Below, in pieces: positions 17,465-26,364 of a stretch of DNA of 64,000 nucleotides. Position 1 is the first letter of the stretch. Each line of letters starts with the position of its first letter. Below the pieces are notes generated by a model. It ran no database searches and was not told the DNA's origin. It worked only from the letters and a program-made list of their open reading frames with translations. This DNA comes from Mesorhizobium sp. M4B.F.Ca.ET.203.01.1.1. GTDB lineage: Bacteria; Pseudomonadota; Alphaproteobacteria; Rhizobiales; Rhizobiaceae. Where the stretch lies: the NCBI RefSeq assembly GCF_004791025.1, contig NZ_SRUO01000003.1:533130-597129 (forward strand), written 5' to 3'. Both the position numbers and the translations under genes were made by a program.

Positions 17465-18748
17465 TCATGTCCGTATCAAAGAGAGGATCGCTTCGGCGGC
17501 CACATCCGTTCCGGGCTTCAGCGCCATCTGCGCTGCACTGTCCTTCAGGCGGGCGCGCATCGCATCGTCGGCCAGCAGGCCGAGGATCGCTCGCTCCAGT
17601 ACTCCTTCGGTCCAGCCATCGCGGCCGATATGGTTGCCGACGCCGGTCTCCTCGGCGCGCCGCGCATTGTCGTGTCCGTCCCAGCAATAGGGCATGATCA
17701 GCGACGGCACGCCGAAGCGAAGCGCCTCGCAGAAACTATTGTTGCCGCCGTGATGGATGAAGAGGTCCGATTTCGCCACCACCGAGGGCTGTGGGAACCA
17801 GGCGCCGAGATAGACATTGTCGGGCACCGCGCGATAGGCATCGCGCAGGCCGCCGACATTGACGATGAAGCGTGCCGGCAGCCGGTCGAAGACGGCAAGC
17901 ATGCGCTGGATCAGCCCGACATCCATGGCGCCCAGGCTGCCGAAGCTGAGATAGACCAGCGGCCCGCCGTTGCGCGGAAAGACCGGCACCTCGAACGGCC
18001 CCTCGGAGCGGACGCAGCCCTCGAGATAGGTGAAGCGCGCGGGGTCGAGCGGCTCGGCGCGTTCGCGGCGCACGATGGCCGGCGTCAGCAGCAGGTTGAG
18101 ATCGGGCGATGCCTCCAGGAACAGGCCCCTCGGCAGCGGCGCGAGGCCTGAATCGGCGCGCAGCCGGTTGAACCGTTCATGCGCCGGGGCGACCGCCGCG
18201 AGATAGCGCGCCTCGAAGGCGGCGCGCCCGGGGTCGTCGGCCGCAAGGCCGGAAAGATAGGGCGGCACCTCGGCGTCGGGCAATTCCGTCTCGGCGCAGG
18301 AGACGACGCGCACCCACGGGCAGCTTGCGCCGGCGATCGCCGGAAACATGATGACATTGTCGAGCACGACGGCGTCGGGCTTCAGCCGCGCCAGCAATTG
18401 CCTGAGCGGCGCCTCGGCCTGGGCCGCCGTGTCGACGATCGCCTGCCATGTCGGCGCGACATAGGTTTCGAGCTGGTCGACCGGGCTCAGCCGGAAATGC
18501 GGCAGGTGTCGGCGCACGAAAGCCTGCCAGTAGCTCTGCCGCTCGCTGTCGCTCAGCGGGTCGTTGGTCGGCAGCTGGTATTCCTGAAAGCCGTAATCGG
18601 CAAAGACGCCGGAGAAGCCGGCATGGCAGATGAAGACCGGCCGGGCGCCCCTGGCTCGCAAGGCCTGCGCGATGCCGACGCAATTGAGCGCCGCGCCGAA
18701 GCTCGCTTCGGGAAACAGCGCTATGGTCGGGCTGGCTTTGCGCGTCAC
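17465..18748 (-). CDS. GT1-family glycosyltransferase (UDP-glycosyltransferase-like)
   Basis: This 427-residue GT-B fold enzyme starts at GTG with TIALFPEASFGAALNCVGIAQAL split by normal spacing. Its C-terminal donor-binding region includes VYLSFGSLGAMD, GAWFPQPSVVAKSD and LFIHHGGNNSFCEALRFGVP, the HGG motif that contacts the nucleotide sugar. A partner of the same subfamily is at 23993-25267 in the divergent arm. Glycosyltransferases are not part of known gamma-glutamyl polyamine catabolism, so the acceptor is unknown. It follows the GntR gene by 12 bp and precedes the GS-like gene by 4 bp. Confidence 0.85.
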   Translation of the reverse strand: MTRKASPTIALFPEASFGAALNCVGIAQALRARGARPVFICHAGFSGVFADYGFQEYQLPTNDPLSDSERQSYWQAFVRRHLPHFRLSPVDQLETYVAPTWQAIVDTAAQAEAPLRQLLARLKPDAVVLDNVIMFPAIAGASCPWVRVVSCAETELPDAEVPPYLSGLAADDPGRAAFEARYLAAVAPAHERFNRLRADSGLAPLPRGLFLEASPDLNLLLTPAIVRRERAEPLDPARFTYLEGCVRSEGPFEVPVFPRNGGPLVYLSFGSLGAMDVGLIQRMLAVFDRLPARFIVNVGGLRDAYRAVPDNVYLGAWFPQPSVVAKSDLFIHHGGNNSFCEALRFGVPSLIMPYCWDGHDNARRAEETGVGNHIGRDGWTEGVLERAILGLLADDAMRARLKDSAAQMALKPGTDVAAEAILSLIRT

Positions 18749-18760
18749 GATGGTCCTCGG

Positions 18761-19699
18761 TCAATCCGGCCGGCTGATCATGCCGAACAGCGCCGGCGCG
18801 CCGCGGCTCGCCGCCCGTGGCCGCTGGCTGCGCGACAGCCTGAGATGCACACGCAACAGATCGGCGGCAACCTCATACTGCCAGCTTTCCAGATGGTCGA
18901 GTATGGTGAGGTGCTCGCGCAGCGACTGCTTGAGCCGGAACACGTTGACGCCCGCATAGATGCCGGGCAGCCGGCGTAACCGGAGATGATCGGACAGCGC
19001 GTCGGTGATGAACCGGTTGGCCGAGCCGTCGGCGATCATGCCGTGGAACTCGATGTCCAGCCGTTGGAATTCCCTGGTGTCGAAGGCCGCATCGGGCTGC
19101 GCCATCAGCGCCTCCATGCCCTGCCGAAGCGCCGCCGCCCGCGCGCCGTCGAGGCTGAAGCCCGGCGTCAATATGGCGGCGGGTTCCAGCAGCAGCCGGA
19201 AGTCGTAGCTCTCGCCCTGCGCCTCGGGATCGTCGGGCGCCCGGCGAAACAGCCAGGACTGGCCCGGCGCGCGGTCGACGAGATTCTCTTCAGTCAGTCT
19301 CTGAAGCGCTTTTAGTACCGTCTTGCGTTCCGCATCGTAGCGCCGCATCAGCCCGCTGACGGTTACCGTCTGGTCCAGCCGCCGCGCCGAGCGGTCGCGC
19401 AGGATCGCCTCGGCCAGTTCGTCTTCCTCCGCATTCGGCAATTCGGTGGCGACAGCCCTTTGCGCCGCGAGGTCGATGGCGAGGCGGTAGCCTGTGGCTG
19501 CTTCCCAGCGCACCACGCCCTGTTCGGTGAGCAGGCGCAGCGCCGCCCGCACCGGAGTCCGCGAAACGCTGCAGAGCGAGGCGATCTGTTGCTCGGGAAG
19601 GTGGGCGCCGGGCGCGAAGCCGCGCTGCCTGGCAACGTCCAGGATGCGCTGCGCGAGATCGAGATGGTTGGTGCGAGGTCGCCTGGCTGCCGCTTGCAT
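18761..19699 (-). CDS. GntR-family regulator with two winged-helix segments and FCD domain
   Basis: This 312-residue protein has a canonical GntR winged helix in residues about 12-75 (PEQQIASLCSVSRTPVRAAL). A second winged-helix-like segment follows at about 93-152 (LMRRYDAERKTVLKALQRL, ENLVDRAPG), then a helical FCD ligand domain (EFHGMIADGSANRF). A double DNA-binding head is unusual for the family. It is the first gene of the minus arm and is divergent from the polyamine-type ABC operon, with 228 bp between them, so it probably controls both arms. Confidence 0.85.
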   Translation of the reverse strand: MQAAARRPRTNHLDLAQRILDVARQRGFAPGAHLPEQQIASLCSVSRTPVRAALRLLTEQGVVRWEAATGYRLAIDLAAQRAVATELPNAEEDELAEAILRDRSARRLDQTVTVSGLMRRYDAERKTVLKALQRLTEENLVDRAPGQSWLFRRAPDDPEAQGESYDFRLLLEPAAILTPGFSLDGARAAALRQGMEALMAQPDAAFDTREFQRLDIEFHGMIADGSANRFITDALSDHLRLRRLPGIYAGVNVFRLKQSLREHLTILDHLESWQYEVAADLLRVHLRLSRSQRPRAASRGAPALFGMISRPD

Positions 19700-19927
19700 G
19701 ACTTGTTCTCGTGGATCGGTGCGACCCCGGTTTGGCCGATCGTCCCCGCCGAGGCAATCGGCCAGACTCCGGAGCCGCCTGCCAAATTATGGATTGACGT
19801 ACTTTTTTCTGCAATAGTACTGTCACTGCAATCGGCAACAAAAGACCGGGGAACAGGATCGAGCCGCGGCGGGAACCGCGAATGCCGGTCCGCCAACGAA
19901 TTTGACCAACCGGAATGGGAGACTGTC

Positions 19928-20989
19928 ATGACCACCGCCCTGCGGCATCGTTCGTTCAGAACGTCTTCAATCGCGCTCGGCTTCGCTCTGGCGCTTTCGG
20001 CGCCGGCGGCCGCCGCCGACCTCGTCATCTCCAACTGGGACGGCTACATGGCGCCCGACGCCATGGCCGCCTTCAAGAGCGCGACCGGTGTTGCCGGCGA
20101 GGTCGTGGTCCACGCCACCAATGAGGAGATCATGGGCAAGCTCGTTGCCTCCGGCGGCAAGGGCTATGACGTGGTCTTCGTCTCCTCGCCCTTCGCCGAG
20201 GTGCTGAACAAGCTCGGCCTGACCGAGCCGATCGACCATGCCCAGGTCCCCAACCTCGCCAATCTCTATCCAGAAGCGACCAAGCTGCCGCACGATGTCG
20301 GCAACGCCTTCTCGGTGCCCTACACCTGGGGCACGACCGGCCTCTGCTATCGTTCGGACCTGGTCAAGGCCGCGCCGACCAGCTGGAGCGACCTGCTGGC
20401 GCCTTCCGACGACCTCAAGGGCAAGACCACCATGCTGGCGACCGACCGCTGGCTGCTCGCCGCCGGCCAGCTCGACAAGGGTTTCTCCGTCAACGAGACC
20501 GATCCGGCCAAGATGGCCGAGGTCAAGGACCTGCTGATCTCGGCCAAGAAGACCCTGCTCGCCTATGACGACACCACCTTCTATTCGAAGCTGGTGTCCG
20601 GCGAGGCGCTGCTGGTGCAGGCCTGGGACGGCTGGTGCAACTACGGCATCGCCGAGAAACCCGAGATCAAATACGTCATCCCGAAGGAAGGCTCGGACCT
20701 CTGGGTCGACACGATGGTGGTGATGAAGGCTTCCGAGCACAAGGACGCCGCCTTCAAGTTCATCAACTTCATGCTCGACGCCAAGAACCACGCATGGGCG
20801 GCCCAGAACATCGACTACAAGGTGCCGAACAAGCCGGCGATGGAGAGCCTGCCGGCCGACTTCCTGGCCAAATTCCCCAACATGGCGATGCCGGTGGCCG
20901 ACCTCGTCAAGTTCGAGCAGTTGCGCGACGTCGGTGACGCCCAGCGCGACTATTCCAAGATCGTCAGCGAGATCAAGGCCGCGCAGTAG
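19928..20989 (+). CDS. Polyamine-type ABC transporter binding protein (PotD/F-like)
   Basis: This 353-residue secreted receptor has a Sec signal (FRTSSIALGFALALSAPAAA, cleavage before DLVIS). The mature start ISNWDGYMAPDAMAAFKSATG and the block FSVPYTWGTTGLCYR are typical of spermidine/putrescine receptors. ATG at 19928 is used because the open frame upstream has no signal peptide. A possible -35 box (TTGACG, 19794-19799) lies in the 228-bp divergent region. The ligand may be a polyamine or a related cationic amine. Confidence 0.9.
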   Translation: MTTALRHRSFRTSSIALGFALALSAPAAAADLVISNWDGYMAPDAMAAFKSATGVAGEVVVHATNEEIMGKLVASGGKGYDVVFVSSPFAEVLNKLGLTEPIDHAQVPNLANLYPEATKLPHDVGNAFSVPYTWGTTGLCYRSDLVKAAPTSWSDLLAPSDDLKGKTTMLATDRWLLAAGQLDKGFSVNETDPAKMAEVKDLLISAKKTLLAYDDTTFYSKLVSGEALLVQAWDGWCNYGIAEKPEIKYVIPKEGSDLWVDTMVVMKASEHKDAAFKFINFMLDAKNHAWAAQNIDYKVPNKPAMESLPADFLAKFPNMAMPVADLVKFEQLRDVGDAQRDYSKIVSEIKAAQ

Positions 20990-21009
20990 GCGCTTGCAGC
21001 CCAGAGACA

Positions 21010-21933
21010 ATGGCCGATGGCGGGCTGTCGCCGTCGGCCGCTGAGCGGTATCGAAAATTGTCCCAGACCAGACTTCGCTCCAACCTGCTGATGGCGCCGG
21101 CTTTGGCCTGGCTGACCGCGCTCATGGTGGTGCCATGCGCGCTGGTGCTGGCGCTCGCCTTCTTCCGGCGCGGCATCTATGGCGGCATCGAATACACTTT
21201 CACGCTGGAGAATTTCAGCCAGGTCCTCGACCCGCTCTATGCCGGCATCTTCCTCAATTCGGCGCGCATCGCCGGCACCGCAACGCTGATCGCGGTCATC
21301 ATCGGCTACGCCGCTGCCTATGCGATATCAGCAGCGCCCCGCCGGCTGCAGCCGGTCTTCCTGTTCTTCGCCGTGCTGCCGTTCTGGTCGAACTATCTGA
21401 TCCGCACCTATGCCTGGATCGTGCTGCTCAACCGCGAAGGCCTCGTCACCCAGTTGCTGCGCTGGATCGGCTACACCGGCGAGCCGCCGTCGATGCTCTA
21501 CACCGAGGGCGCCGTCATCGCCGGCCTGGTCTACAACTACCTGCCCTTCGTCATCCTCGCCTGCTACGCGCCGCTGTCGCGCCTCAACCCGGAGCTGGCG
21601 GAGGCCTCGCGCGACCTCGGCGCTTCGGCGCTGACCACCTTTCGCCGCGTCATCCTGCCCCTGACGGTGCCGGGCATCGCCGCCGGCGCGGTCTTCGTCT
21701 TCGTGCTGTCGATCGGCAATTTCGTCACCCCCGCTCTGCTCGGCGGCGGCCGCTTCCAGATGATCGGCAACCTGGTCTACGACCAGTTCCTGACCGCAAA
21801 TGACTGGCCGTTCGGCGCCGCTCTCGCAATGGCGCTGATCGCCATCATGCTCGCGGTGCTGATGGCGCAGGCTTTGCTTGCCGACCGCGCCGCCGGCCGA
21901 ACCAGGGAAGCCGAGGGAGGCGCCGATGGCTGA
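21010..21933 (+). CDS. Polyamine-type ABC transporter permease (PotB-like)
   Basis: This 307-residue inner-membrane protein has six helices and the docking loop LAEASRDLGASALTTFRRVILP (about residues 198-220, split across the usual elbow). The PotB block PFWSNYLIRTYAWIVLL is present. It follows the binding-protein gene by 20 bp. A palindromic element separates it from the second permease. Confidence 0.9.
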   Translation: MADGGLSPSAAERYRKLSQTRLRSNLLMAPALAWLTALMVVPCALVLALAFFRRGIYGGIEYTFTLENFSQVLDPLYAGIFLNSARIAGTATLIAVIIGYAAAYAISAAPRRLQPVFLFFAVLPFWSNYLIRTYAWIVLLNREGLVTQLLRWIGYTGEPPSMLYTEGAVIAGLVYNYLPFVILACYAPLSRLNPELAEASRDLGASALTTFRRVILPLTVPGIAAGAVFVFVLSIGNFVTPALLGGGRFQMIGNLVYDQFLTANDWPFGAALAMALIAIMLAVLMAQALLADRAAGRTREAEGGADG

Positions 21934-21949
21934 GCGCTGCCTTGCTTCT

Positions 21950-22072
21950 GTCTCCCCGTTCACGGGGAGAAGGTGCCCCGAAGGGGCGGATGAGGGGCGG
22001 CGCCAGCCTTTGCGACGCTCAGCGCTGCCCCTCATCGGCCTGCCGGCATCTTCTCCTCGTAAACGGGGGGAA
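21950..22072. repeat. Rhizobial palindromic intergenic element, family 1 (copy D)
   Basis: The 183-bp gap between the two permease genes is mostly this element. It contains CTCCCCGTTCACGGGGAG, GGCGGATGAGGGGCGGCGCC and the complementary GCCCCTCATCGGCCTGCC, the same building blocks as copy A in a different arrangement. The ribosome site of the next gene (GGAGGG) lies just beyond it. Confidence 0.75.
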
Positions 22073-22116
22073 GGAGGCTGTCCGGCCACTCGCCTCCTGA
22101 CCGTCGGAGGGCAGCC

Positions 22117-22908
22117 ATGACGTCATCGCCTGCCCGCCTTCTCGGCCTGCGGACGATCCTCGTCCTCGTCTTCGCCTTCCTCTACATCCCGATCGCCGTC
22201 CTGGTGGCGCTCTCCTTCAATGCGGGCGGACTGCCGACGGCATGGTCCGGGTTTTCGCTGAAATGGTACGCCTCGCTCGCCGGCAATACGGCGATCCTGC
22301 AGGCAGCGCTGAACACCCTGATCGTGGCGCTGGTTTCGACCGCCATCGCCACGCTGCTCGGCACGCTGCTGGCGATCGGCATCGAGATGCGCCGGCAGTA
22401 CGGCAAGGGTCTCGAGGCACTGATCTTCGCGCCGATGATCATCCCCGACATCGTGCTCGCCATCGCGCTGCTGTCGTTCTTCTCCATGCTTGATGTCACC
22501 ATGGGCCTGCACACCATCATTCTCGCCCATGTCGTCTTCAACCTCGCCTTCGTCTGCTCGGTGGTACGCGCGCGGCTGAAGAGCTTCGACTGGTCGATCG
22601 TCGAGGCCTCCGCCGATCTCGGAGCCTCCGCGCTCACCACCTTCCGGCGGGTGACCTTGCCGGTGATCCTGCCGGCGGTGGTCGCCGGCGCGCTGCTCGC
22701 CTTCACGCTCTCGGTCGACGAGTTCATCATCGCCTTCTTCACCGCCGGGGCCGGGCGCGCCTCGACCACGCTGCCAATGCAGATCTATTCGATGATCCGC
22801 TTCGGCATCACGCCGGAGATCAACGCACTGGCGACCATCGTCATGGCGGTCTCGATCACCGCGCTCACCCTTTCGCAGCGGCTCAATCGTGGGGTCATCG
22901 GCCAATGA
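22117..22908 (+). CDS. Polyamine-type ABC transporter permease (PotC-like)
   Basis: This 263-residue permease starts with a helix at residues 11-32 and the PotC block YIPIAVLVALSFN. The docking loop reads VEASADLGASALTTFRRVTLP, and LSVDEFIIAFFTAG is a PotC hallmark. It overlaps the ATPase start by four bases. Confidence 0.9.
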   Translation: MTSSPARLLGLRTILVLVFAFLYIPIAVLVALSFNAGGLPTAWSGFSLKWYASLAGNTAILQAALNTLIVALVSTAIATLLGTLLAIGIEMRRQYGKGLEALIFAPMIIPDIVLAIALLSFFSMLDVTMGLHTIILAHVVFNLAFVCSVVRARLKSFDWSIVEASADLGASALTTFRRVTLPVILPAVVAGALLAFTLSVDEFIIAFFTAGAGRASTTLPMQIYSMIRFGITPEINALATIVMAVSITALTLSQRLNRGVIGQ

Positions 22909-23978
22909 GCGAACCGCGCACGCTGCTCCGGATCGATCGCGTGTCGAAGAATTTCGGCCGCGTGAGGGCCGTCGACGGCATTTCGCTCGACATCCGCGAG
23001 AATGAGTTCTTCGCCCTGCTCGGTCCCTCCGGCTGCGGCAAGACAACGCTGCTGCGCATGCTGGCCGGCTTCGAGACGCCGAGCGACGGCCAGATTCTGC
23101 TCGACGGCCGCGACATCGCCCGCACGCCGCCCAACAAGCGGCCGGTCAACCTGATGTTCCAGTCCTATGCGCTGTTTCCGCATATGAGCGTCAGGGCCAA
23201 CGTCTCCTACGGCCTCGAAATGGAGCGCCTGCCGGCGGCCGAGATCCGCAGCCGCGTCGACGCCATCCTGGCGACGACCGAGCTCGTGCCTTTCGCCGAC
23301 CGCAAGCCGGAGCAATTGTCTGGCGGCCAGAAGCAGCGCGTCGCGCTCGCCCGCGCTCTGGTCAAGCGGCCGCGCCTGCTGTTGCTCGACGAGCCGCTCG
23401 GCGCGCTCGACAAGAAACTGCGCGGCGCCATGCAGCTCGAACTGAAGCGCCTGCAGCACGAGGTCGGCATCACCTTTGTCATCGTCACCCACGACCAGGA
23501 GGAATCGCTGGTCATGGCCGACCGCATGGCGGTGCTGAAGGATGGCAGGCTGCTGCAATGCGACACGCCGCACGCGATCTACGAGCATCCTTCCGACCGC
23601 TTCGTCGCCGACTTCATCGGCGTGATGAATTTTGTCCCCGGCCGTGCTGACGCCAACGGCGTCCAGGCGACGAATGGCACGAAGATCACCGGTAAGGTTC
23701 CGGCGACACTTTCGTCGGGCGCCTCGGCTGTCGCCGCTGTGCGGCCCGAACGCATCCGGCTGTTTCCGTCGCCCGACACCGCCAACCGCGTTGCCGGCAC
23801 GGTCGAGGCGCTCGCCTATCAGGGCCTCGACCTGCAGGTGCATGTCCGCACCGCTCTTTCGCAAAAGCCGTTCCTGGTGCGCGTCACCGCCGATGCCGCC
23901 GACCGCCGGCCGGTTGCCGCCGGCGACCGGATCGAGCTCGGCTGGGACGCCGCCGATGTCAGAATTTTCGCAGATTGA
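22905..23978 (+). CDS. Polyamine-type ABC transporter ATPase (PotA-like)
   Basis: This 357-residue ATPase has Walker A GPSGCGKTT (about residue 39), Q-loop LMFQSYALFPHM, signature LSGGQKQR, Walker B LLLLDEPLGALD, the switch His in VTHDQEE and a C-terminal TOBE regulatory domain (RPERIRLFPSP). It completes the importer. The following glycosyltransferase begins 14 bp later, so the transferase is co-transcribed with the transporter. Confidence 0.92.
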   Translation: MSEPRTLLRIDRVSKNFGRVRAVDGISLDIRENEFFALLGPSGCGKTTLLRMLAGFETPSDGQILLDGRDIARTPPNKRPVNLMFQSYALFPHMSVRANVSYGLEMERLPAAEIRSRVDAILATTELVPFADRKPEQLSGGQKQRVALARALVKRPRLLLLDEPLGALDKKLRGAMQLELKRLQHEVGITFVIVTHDQEESLVMADRMAVLKDGRLLQCDTPHAIYEHPSDRFVADFIGVMNFVPGRADANGVQATNGTKITGKVPATLSSGASAVAAVRPERIRLFPSPDTANRVAGTVEALAYQGLDLQVHVRTALSQKPFLVRVTADAADRRPVAAGDRIELGWDAADVRIFAD

Positions 23979-23992
23979 TGGAGATTGAAACC

Positions 23993-25267
23993 ATGGGGCA
24001 GAAGACCATCGCGTTTTTCCCGGAAGCGGCCTTTGGACCGGCGCTCAATTCCGTCGGCATCGCCCAGGCGGTCGAGGCGCGCGGCCACAGGGCGGTGTTC
24101 CTGTCCGATCCGGGCTTCGTCGACGTCTACAAGGGCTACGGCTTCGAGGCGCATCCGGTGAACCTCTCCGAGCCGATGCCGCCGGAGCAGATGGCCAAAT
24201 TCTGGGAGGACTTCATCAACGGCCACATCCCGAACTTCCGCAAGTCGCCCTACGACCAGGTCGACAACTACGTGAAGGATTGCTGGACGGCGATCGTCGA
24301 CAGCGCCAAATGGGCGCAGAAGGATCTGCCCGGCGTGCTCGACAAGATCAAGCCCGACGTCATATCGGTCGACAACGTCATCCTGTTTCCGGCGATCAAA
24401 CAATACGGCAAGCCCTGGGTGCGGGTCATCTCCTGCTCGGAAAACGAGATCGAGGACGAAGACATCCCGCCGCATCTTTCCGGCTGCGCCGAGAACGACC
24501 ATGCCGGCCACAAGCGCTACCGCGACCATTTCAACGCGGTGATCAAGCCGATCCATGACGACTTCAACGCCTTCCTCGCCGCCAATGGCGAGGCGCCCTA
24601 CCCGATCGGCCAGTTCTTTGAGGCCTCGCCCTATCTCAACCTGCTGCTCTATCCGCAAGCGGCGAAGTTCAAACGCCGGCACCCGCTCGACCCGGCGAAA
24701 TTCCAGTATCTCGAGGGCTGCGTGCGGCAAGAAAAGCCCTACGCAATACCGACCTTCGCCAGGAACAATGACGGACCACTGCTCTACGTCTCGTTCGGCA
24801 GCCTGGGGGCCGGCGACGTCGACCTCCTGAAGCGCATCATCGCTGCGCTCGGCAAGACGCGCTACCGGGCGCTGGTCAATGTCGGCGGCTACAAGGACCA
24901 ATACACCGATGTGCCCGGCAACGTCATCGTCGACGGCTGGTTCCCGCAACCTTCGGTGATCCCGCAGGTCGACGCGGTGATCCACCATGGCGGCAACAAC
25001 TCCTTCACCGAGTGCCTCTATTTCGGCAAGCCGGCGATCATCATGCCCTATGTCTGGGACGGTCACGACAATGCCACCCGCGTCGGCGAGATCGGCTGCG
25101 GCTTCGGCATCCCGCGCTACGACTGGAGCGATGCCGAGCTGATCGCGAAGATCGAGGCCTGCCTCACCGATCCGGCGATCAAGGCCACGCTCGCCAAGGC
25201 ATCGGCGCAGATGCAGTCGCAGAACGGCCCCGAGAAGGCTGCCGGGCTGCTGGAGCAGTTGCTGTGA
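23993..25267 (+). CDS. GT1-family glycosyltransferase, paralogue of 17465-18748
   Basis: This 424-residue GT-B enzyme shares blocks with its partner along its whole length: FFPEAAFGPALNSVGIAQAV, NVILFPAI, LYVSFGSLGAGD, GWFPQPSVIPQ and IHHGGNNSFTECLYFGKP. The HGG donor-site motif is intact, so activity is plausible. ATG at 23993 has GGAG nine bases upstream; TTG 23975 and ATG 23978 are alternatives. Its last four bases overlap the start of the first cupin gene. Placement inside a transporter-cupin-dehydrogenase operon implies a catabolic substrate rather than cell-surface polysaccharide. Confidence 0.85.
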   Translation: MGQKTIAFFPEAAFGPALNSVGIAQAVEARGHRAVFLSDPGFVDVYKGYGFEAHPVNLSEPMPPEQMAKFWEDFINGHIPNFRKSPYDQVDNYVKDCWTAIVDSAKWAQKDLPGVLDKIKPDVISVDNVILFPAIKQYGKPWVRVISCSENEIEDEDIPPHLSGCAENDHAGHKRYRDHFNAVIKPIHDDFNAFLAANGEAPYPIGQFFEASPYLNLLLYPQAAKFKRRHPLDPAKFQYLEGCVRQEKPYAIPTFARNNDGPLLYVSFGSLGAGDVDLLKRIIAALGKTRYRALVNVGGYKDQYTDVPGNVIVDGWFPQPSVIPQVDAVIHHGGNNSFTECLYFGKPAIIMPYVWDGHDNATRVGEIGCGFGIPRYDWSDAELIAKIEACLTDPAIKATLAKASAQMQSQNGPEKAAGLLEQLL

Positions 25268-25614
25268 CCTCCTCCGCCCCGCACCTCCACCAGGCCTCGA
25301 CCCGCGCCGATCTCGTCGACTGGGGCGCGCAGCCTGACGCGCTCGAAGGCGCTTCGCACTCGACCGGCAGGCTGGTGCACAAGGGTCCGAACAACCAGCC
25401 GGAATCCGGCATCTGGGTCTGCACGCCGGGACGCTGGCGGCTCAAGATCCCGCGCGACGAGCTCTGCCACTTCGTTTCAGGTCGCGCCACCTACAAATCC
25501 GACGACAGCGAGGTGCTAGAGGTGACAGCCGGGACGGTGGTGCTGTTCCCGGCCTGCTGGAGCGGCGAATGCACCGTGCATGAGACCATGCGCAACGTCT
25601 ACATGCTGGCCTGA
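25264..25614 (+). CDS. DUF861-type (cupin_3) protein, tandem copy 1
   Basis: GTG at 25264 overlaps the glycosyltransferase stop (GTGA), giving 116 residues. It has the cupin_3 pattern of ethanolamine-utilisation EutQ and ureidoglycine aminohydrolase relatives: ESGIWVCTPGRWRLKIPRDELCHFVSGRATY split at the usual turn, then VTAGTVVLFPACWSGECTVHETMRNVYML. It is the first of three consecutive paralogues. A metal site is less obvious than in classic cupins because only some of the His positions are filled. Confidence 0.82.
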   Translation: MTSSAPHLHQASTRADLVDWGAQPDALEGASHSTGRLVHKGPNNQPESGIWVCTPGRWRLKIPRDELCHFVSGRATYKSDDSEVLEVTAGTVVLFPACWSGECTVHETMRNVYMLA

Positions 25615-25628
25615 GCGAGGAACTTGAC

Positions 25629-25970
25629 ATGCCGACACCGCACTGGCCGAAGGCCTCGACCGTGGAACTGGACGACTGGGGCGCCGGCGCCAACTCAATC
25701 GCCGGCTCACCGCGTGCGTCGGGCAAGGTCCTGTTCCAGCATGCGGACGGATCGAGCGAATGCGGGCTGTGGTCCTGCACGCCCGGCACGCGCCACATCA
25801 CCTTCGCCGTCGACGAGTTCTGTCATTTCCTGTCCGGGCGCGGCAGCTACATCCACGAGAATGGCGAGGCGATCCCGGTCGCGGCCGGGACACTGGTCTT
25901 CTTCCCAGCCGGCTGGACCGGCACTTCCGAAATCACCGAAACGCTGACCAAGGCCTTCATGTGCCGGTAA
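25629..25970 (+). CDS. DUF861-type (cupin_3) protein, tandem copy 2
   Basis: This 113-residue paralogue of its neighbours has the same core: ECGLWSCTPGTRHITF, DEFCHFLSGRGSYIHENGE, AGTLVFFPAGWTGTSEITETL. It differs most in the first 40 residues. It starts 14 bp after copy 1 with GAGG as ribosome site. Separate retention of three copies suggests distinct substrates or a hetero-oligomer. Confidence 0.82.
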   Translation: MPTPHWPKASTVELDDWGAGANSIAGSPRASGKVLFQHADGSSECGLWSCTPGTRHITFAVDEFCHFLSGRGSYIHENGEAIPVAAGTLVFFPAGWTGTSEITETLTKAFMCR

Positions 25971-25998
25971 GCAGCCAACGAAATCCAGGATAAGATCG

Positions 25999-26343
25999 AT
26001 GACCACGCCGACCATGCAATCGCCGCTCACTATTGTCGACCTCGTCGACTGGGGCGTCATCCCGACGATGATCGAGGGCCAGTCCCACACCTCCGGCAAG
26101 CTGCTCTACAAGGGGCCGGAAGGCCGCTCGGAATGCGGCCTATGGGTCTGCACGCCGGGCAAATGGCACTGCCACGTCACCCGCGACGAGTTCTGCCATT
26201 TCCTCGAGGGGCGCTGCACCTATGTGCATGAGTCCGGCGAGGTGATCGAGATCGAGCCTGACACGGCGGCGTTCTTCCCGCAGGACTGGAAAGGCGTCTG
26301 CACCGTCCACGAGACGATCAAGAAGGTCTACATGATCCGCTGA
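25999..26343 (+). CDS. DUF861-type (cupin_3) protein, tandem copy 3
   Basis: This 114-residue protein is closest to copy 1: both begin with a DLVDWG segment and end in a CTVHET block. It also has ECGLWVCTPGKWHCHVTRDEFCHFLEGRCTYVHESGE split at the usual turn. It is followed after 21 bp by the aldehyde dehydrogenase. Family relatives bind small polar metabolites, but no reaction can be assigned. Confidence 0.82.
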   Translation: MTTPTMQSPLTIVDLVDWGVIPTMIEGQSHTSGKLLYKGPEGRSECGLWVCTPGKWHCHVTRDEFCHFLEGRCTYVHESGEVIEIEPDTAAFFPQDWKGVCTVHETIKKVYMIR

Positions 26344-26364
26344 GCGGACCCGGAGGATTGTTTC

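Noticed and set aside
7047..22072. The palindromic elements as insertion sequences
   Set aside because: They are 120-160 bp, have no transposase and are made of inverted blocks, so they are intergenic mosaic-type elements.
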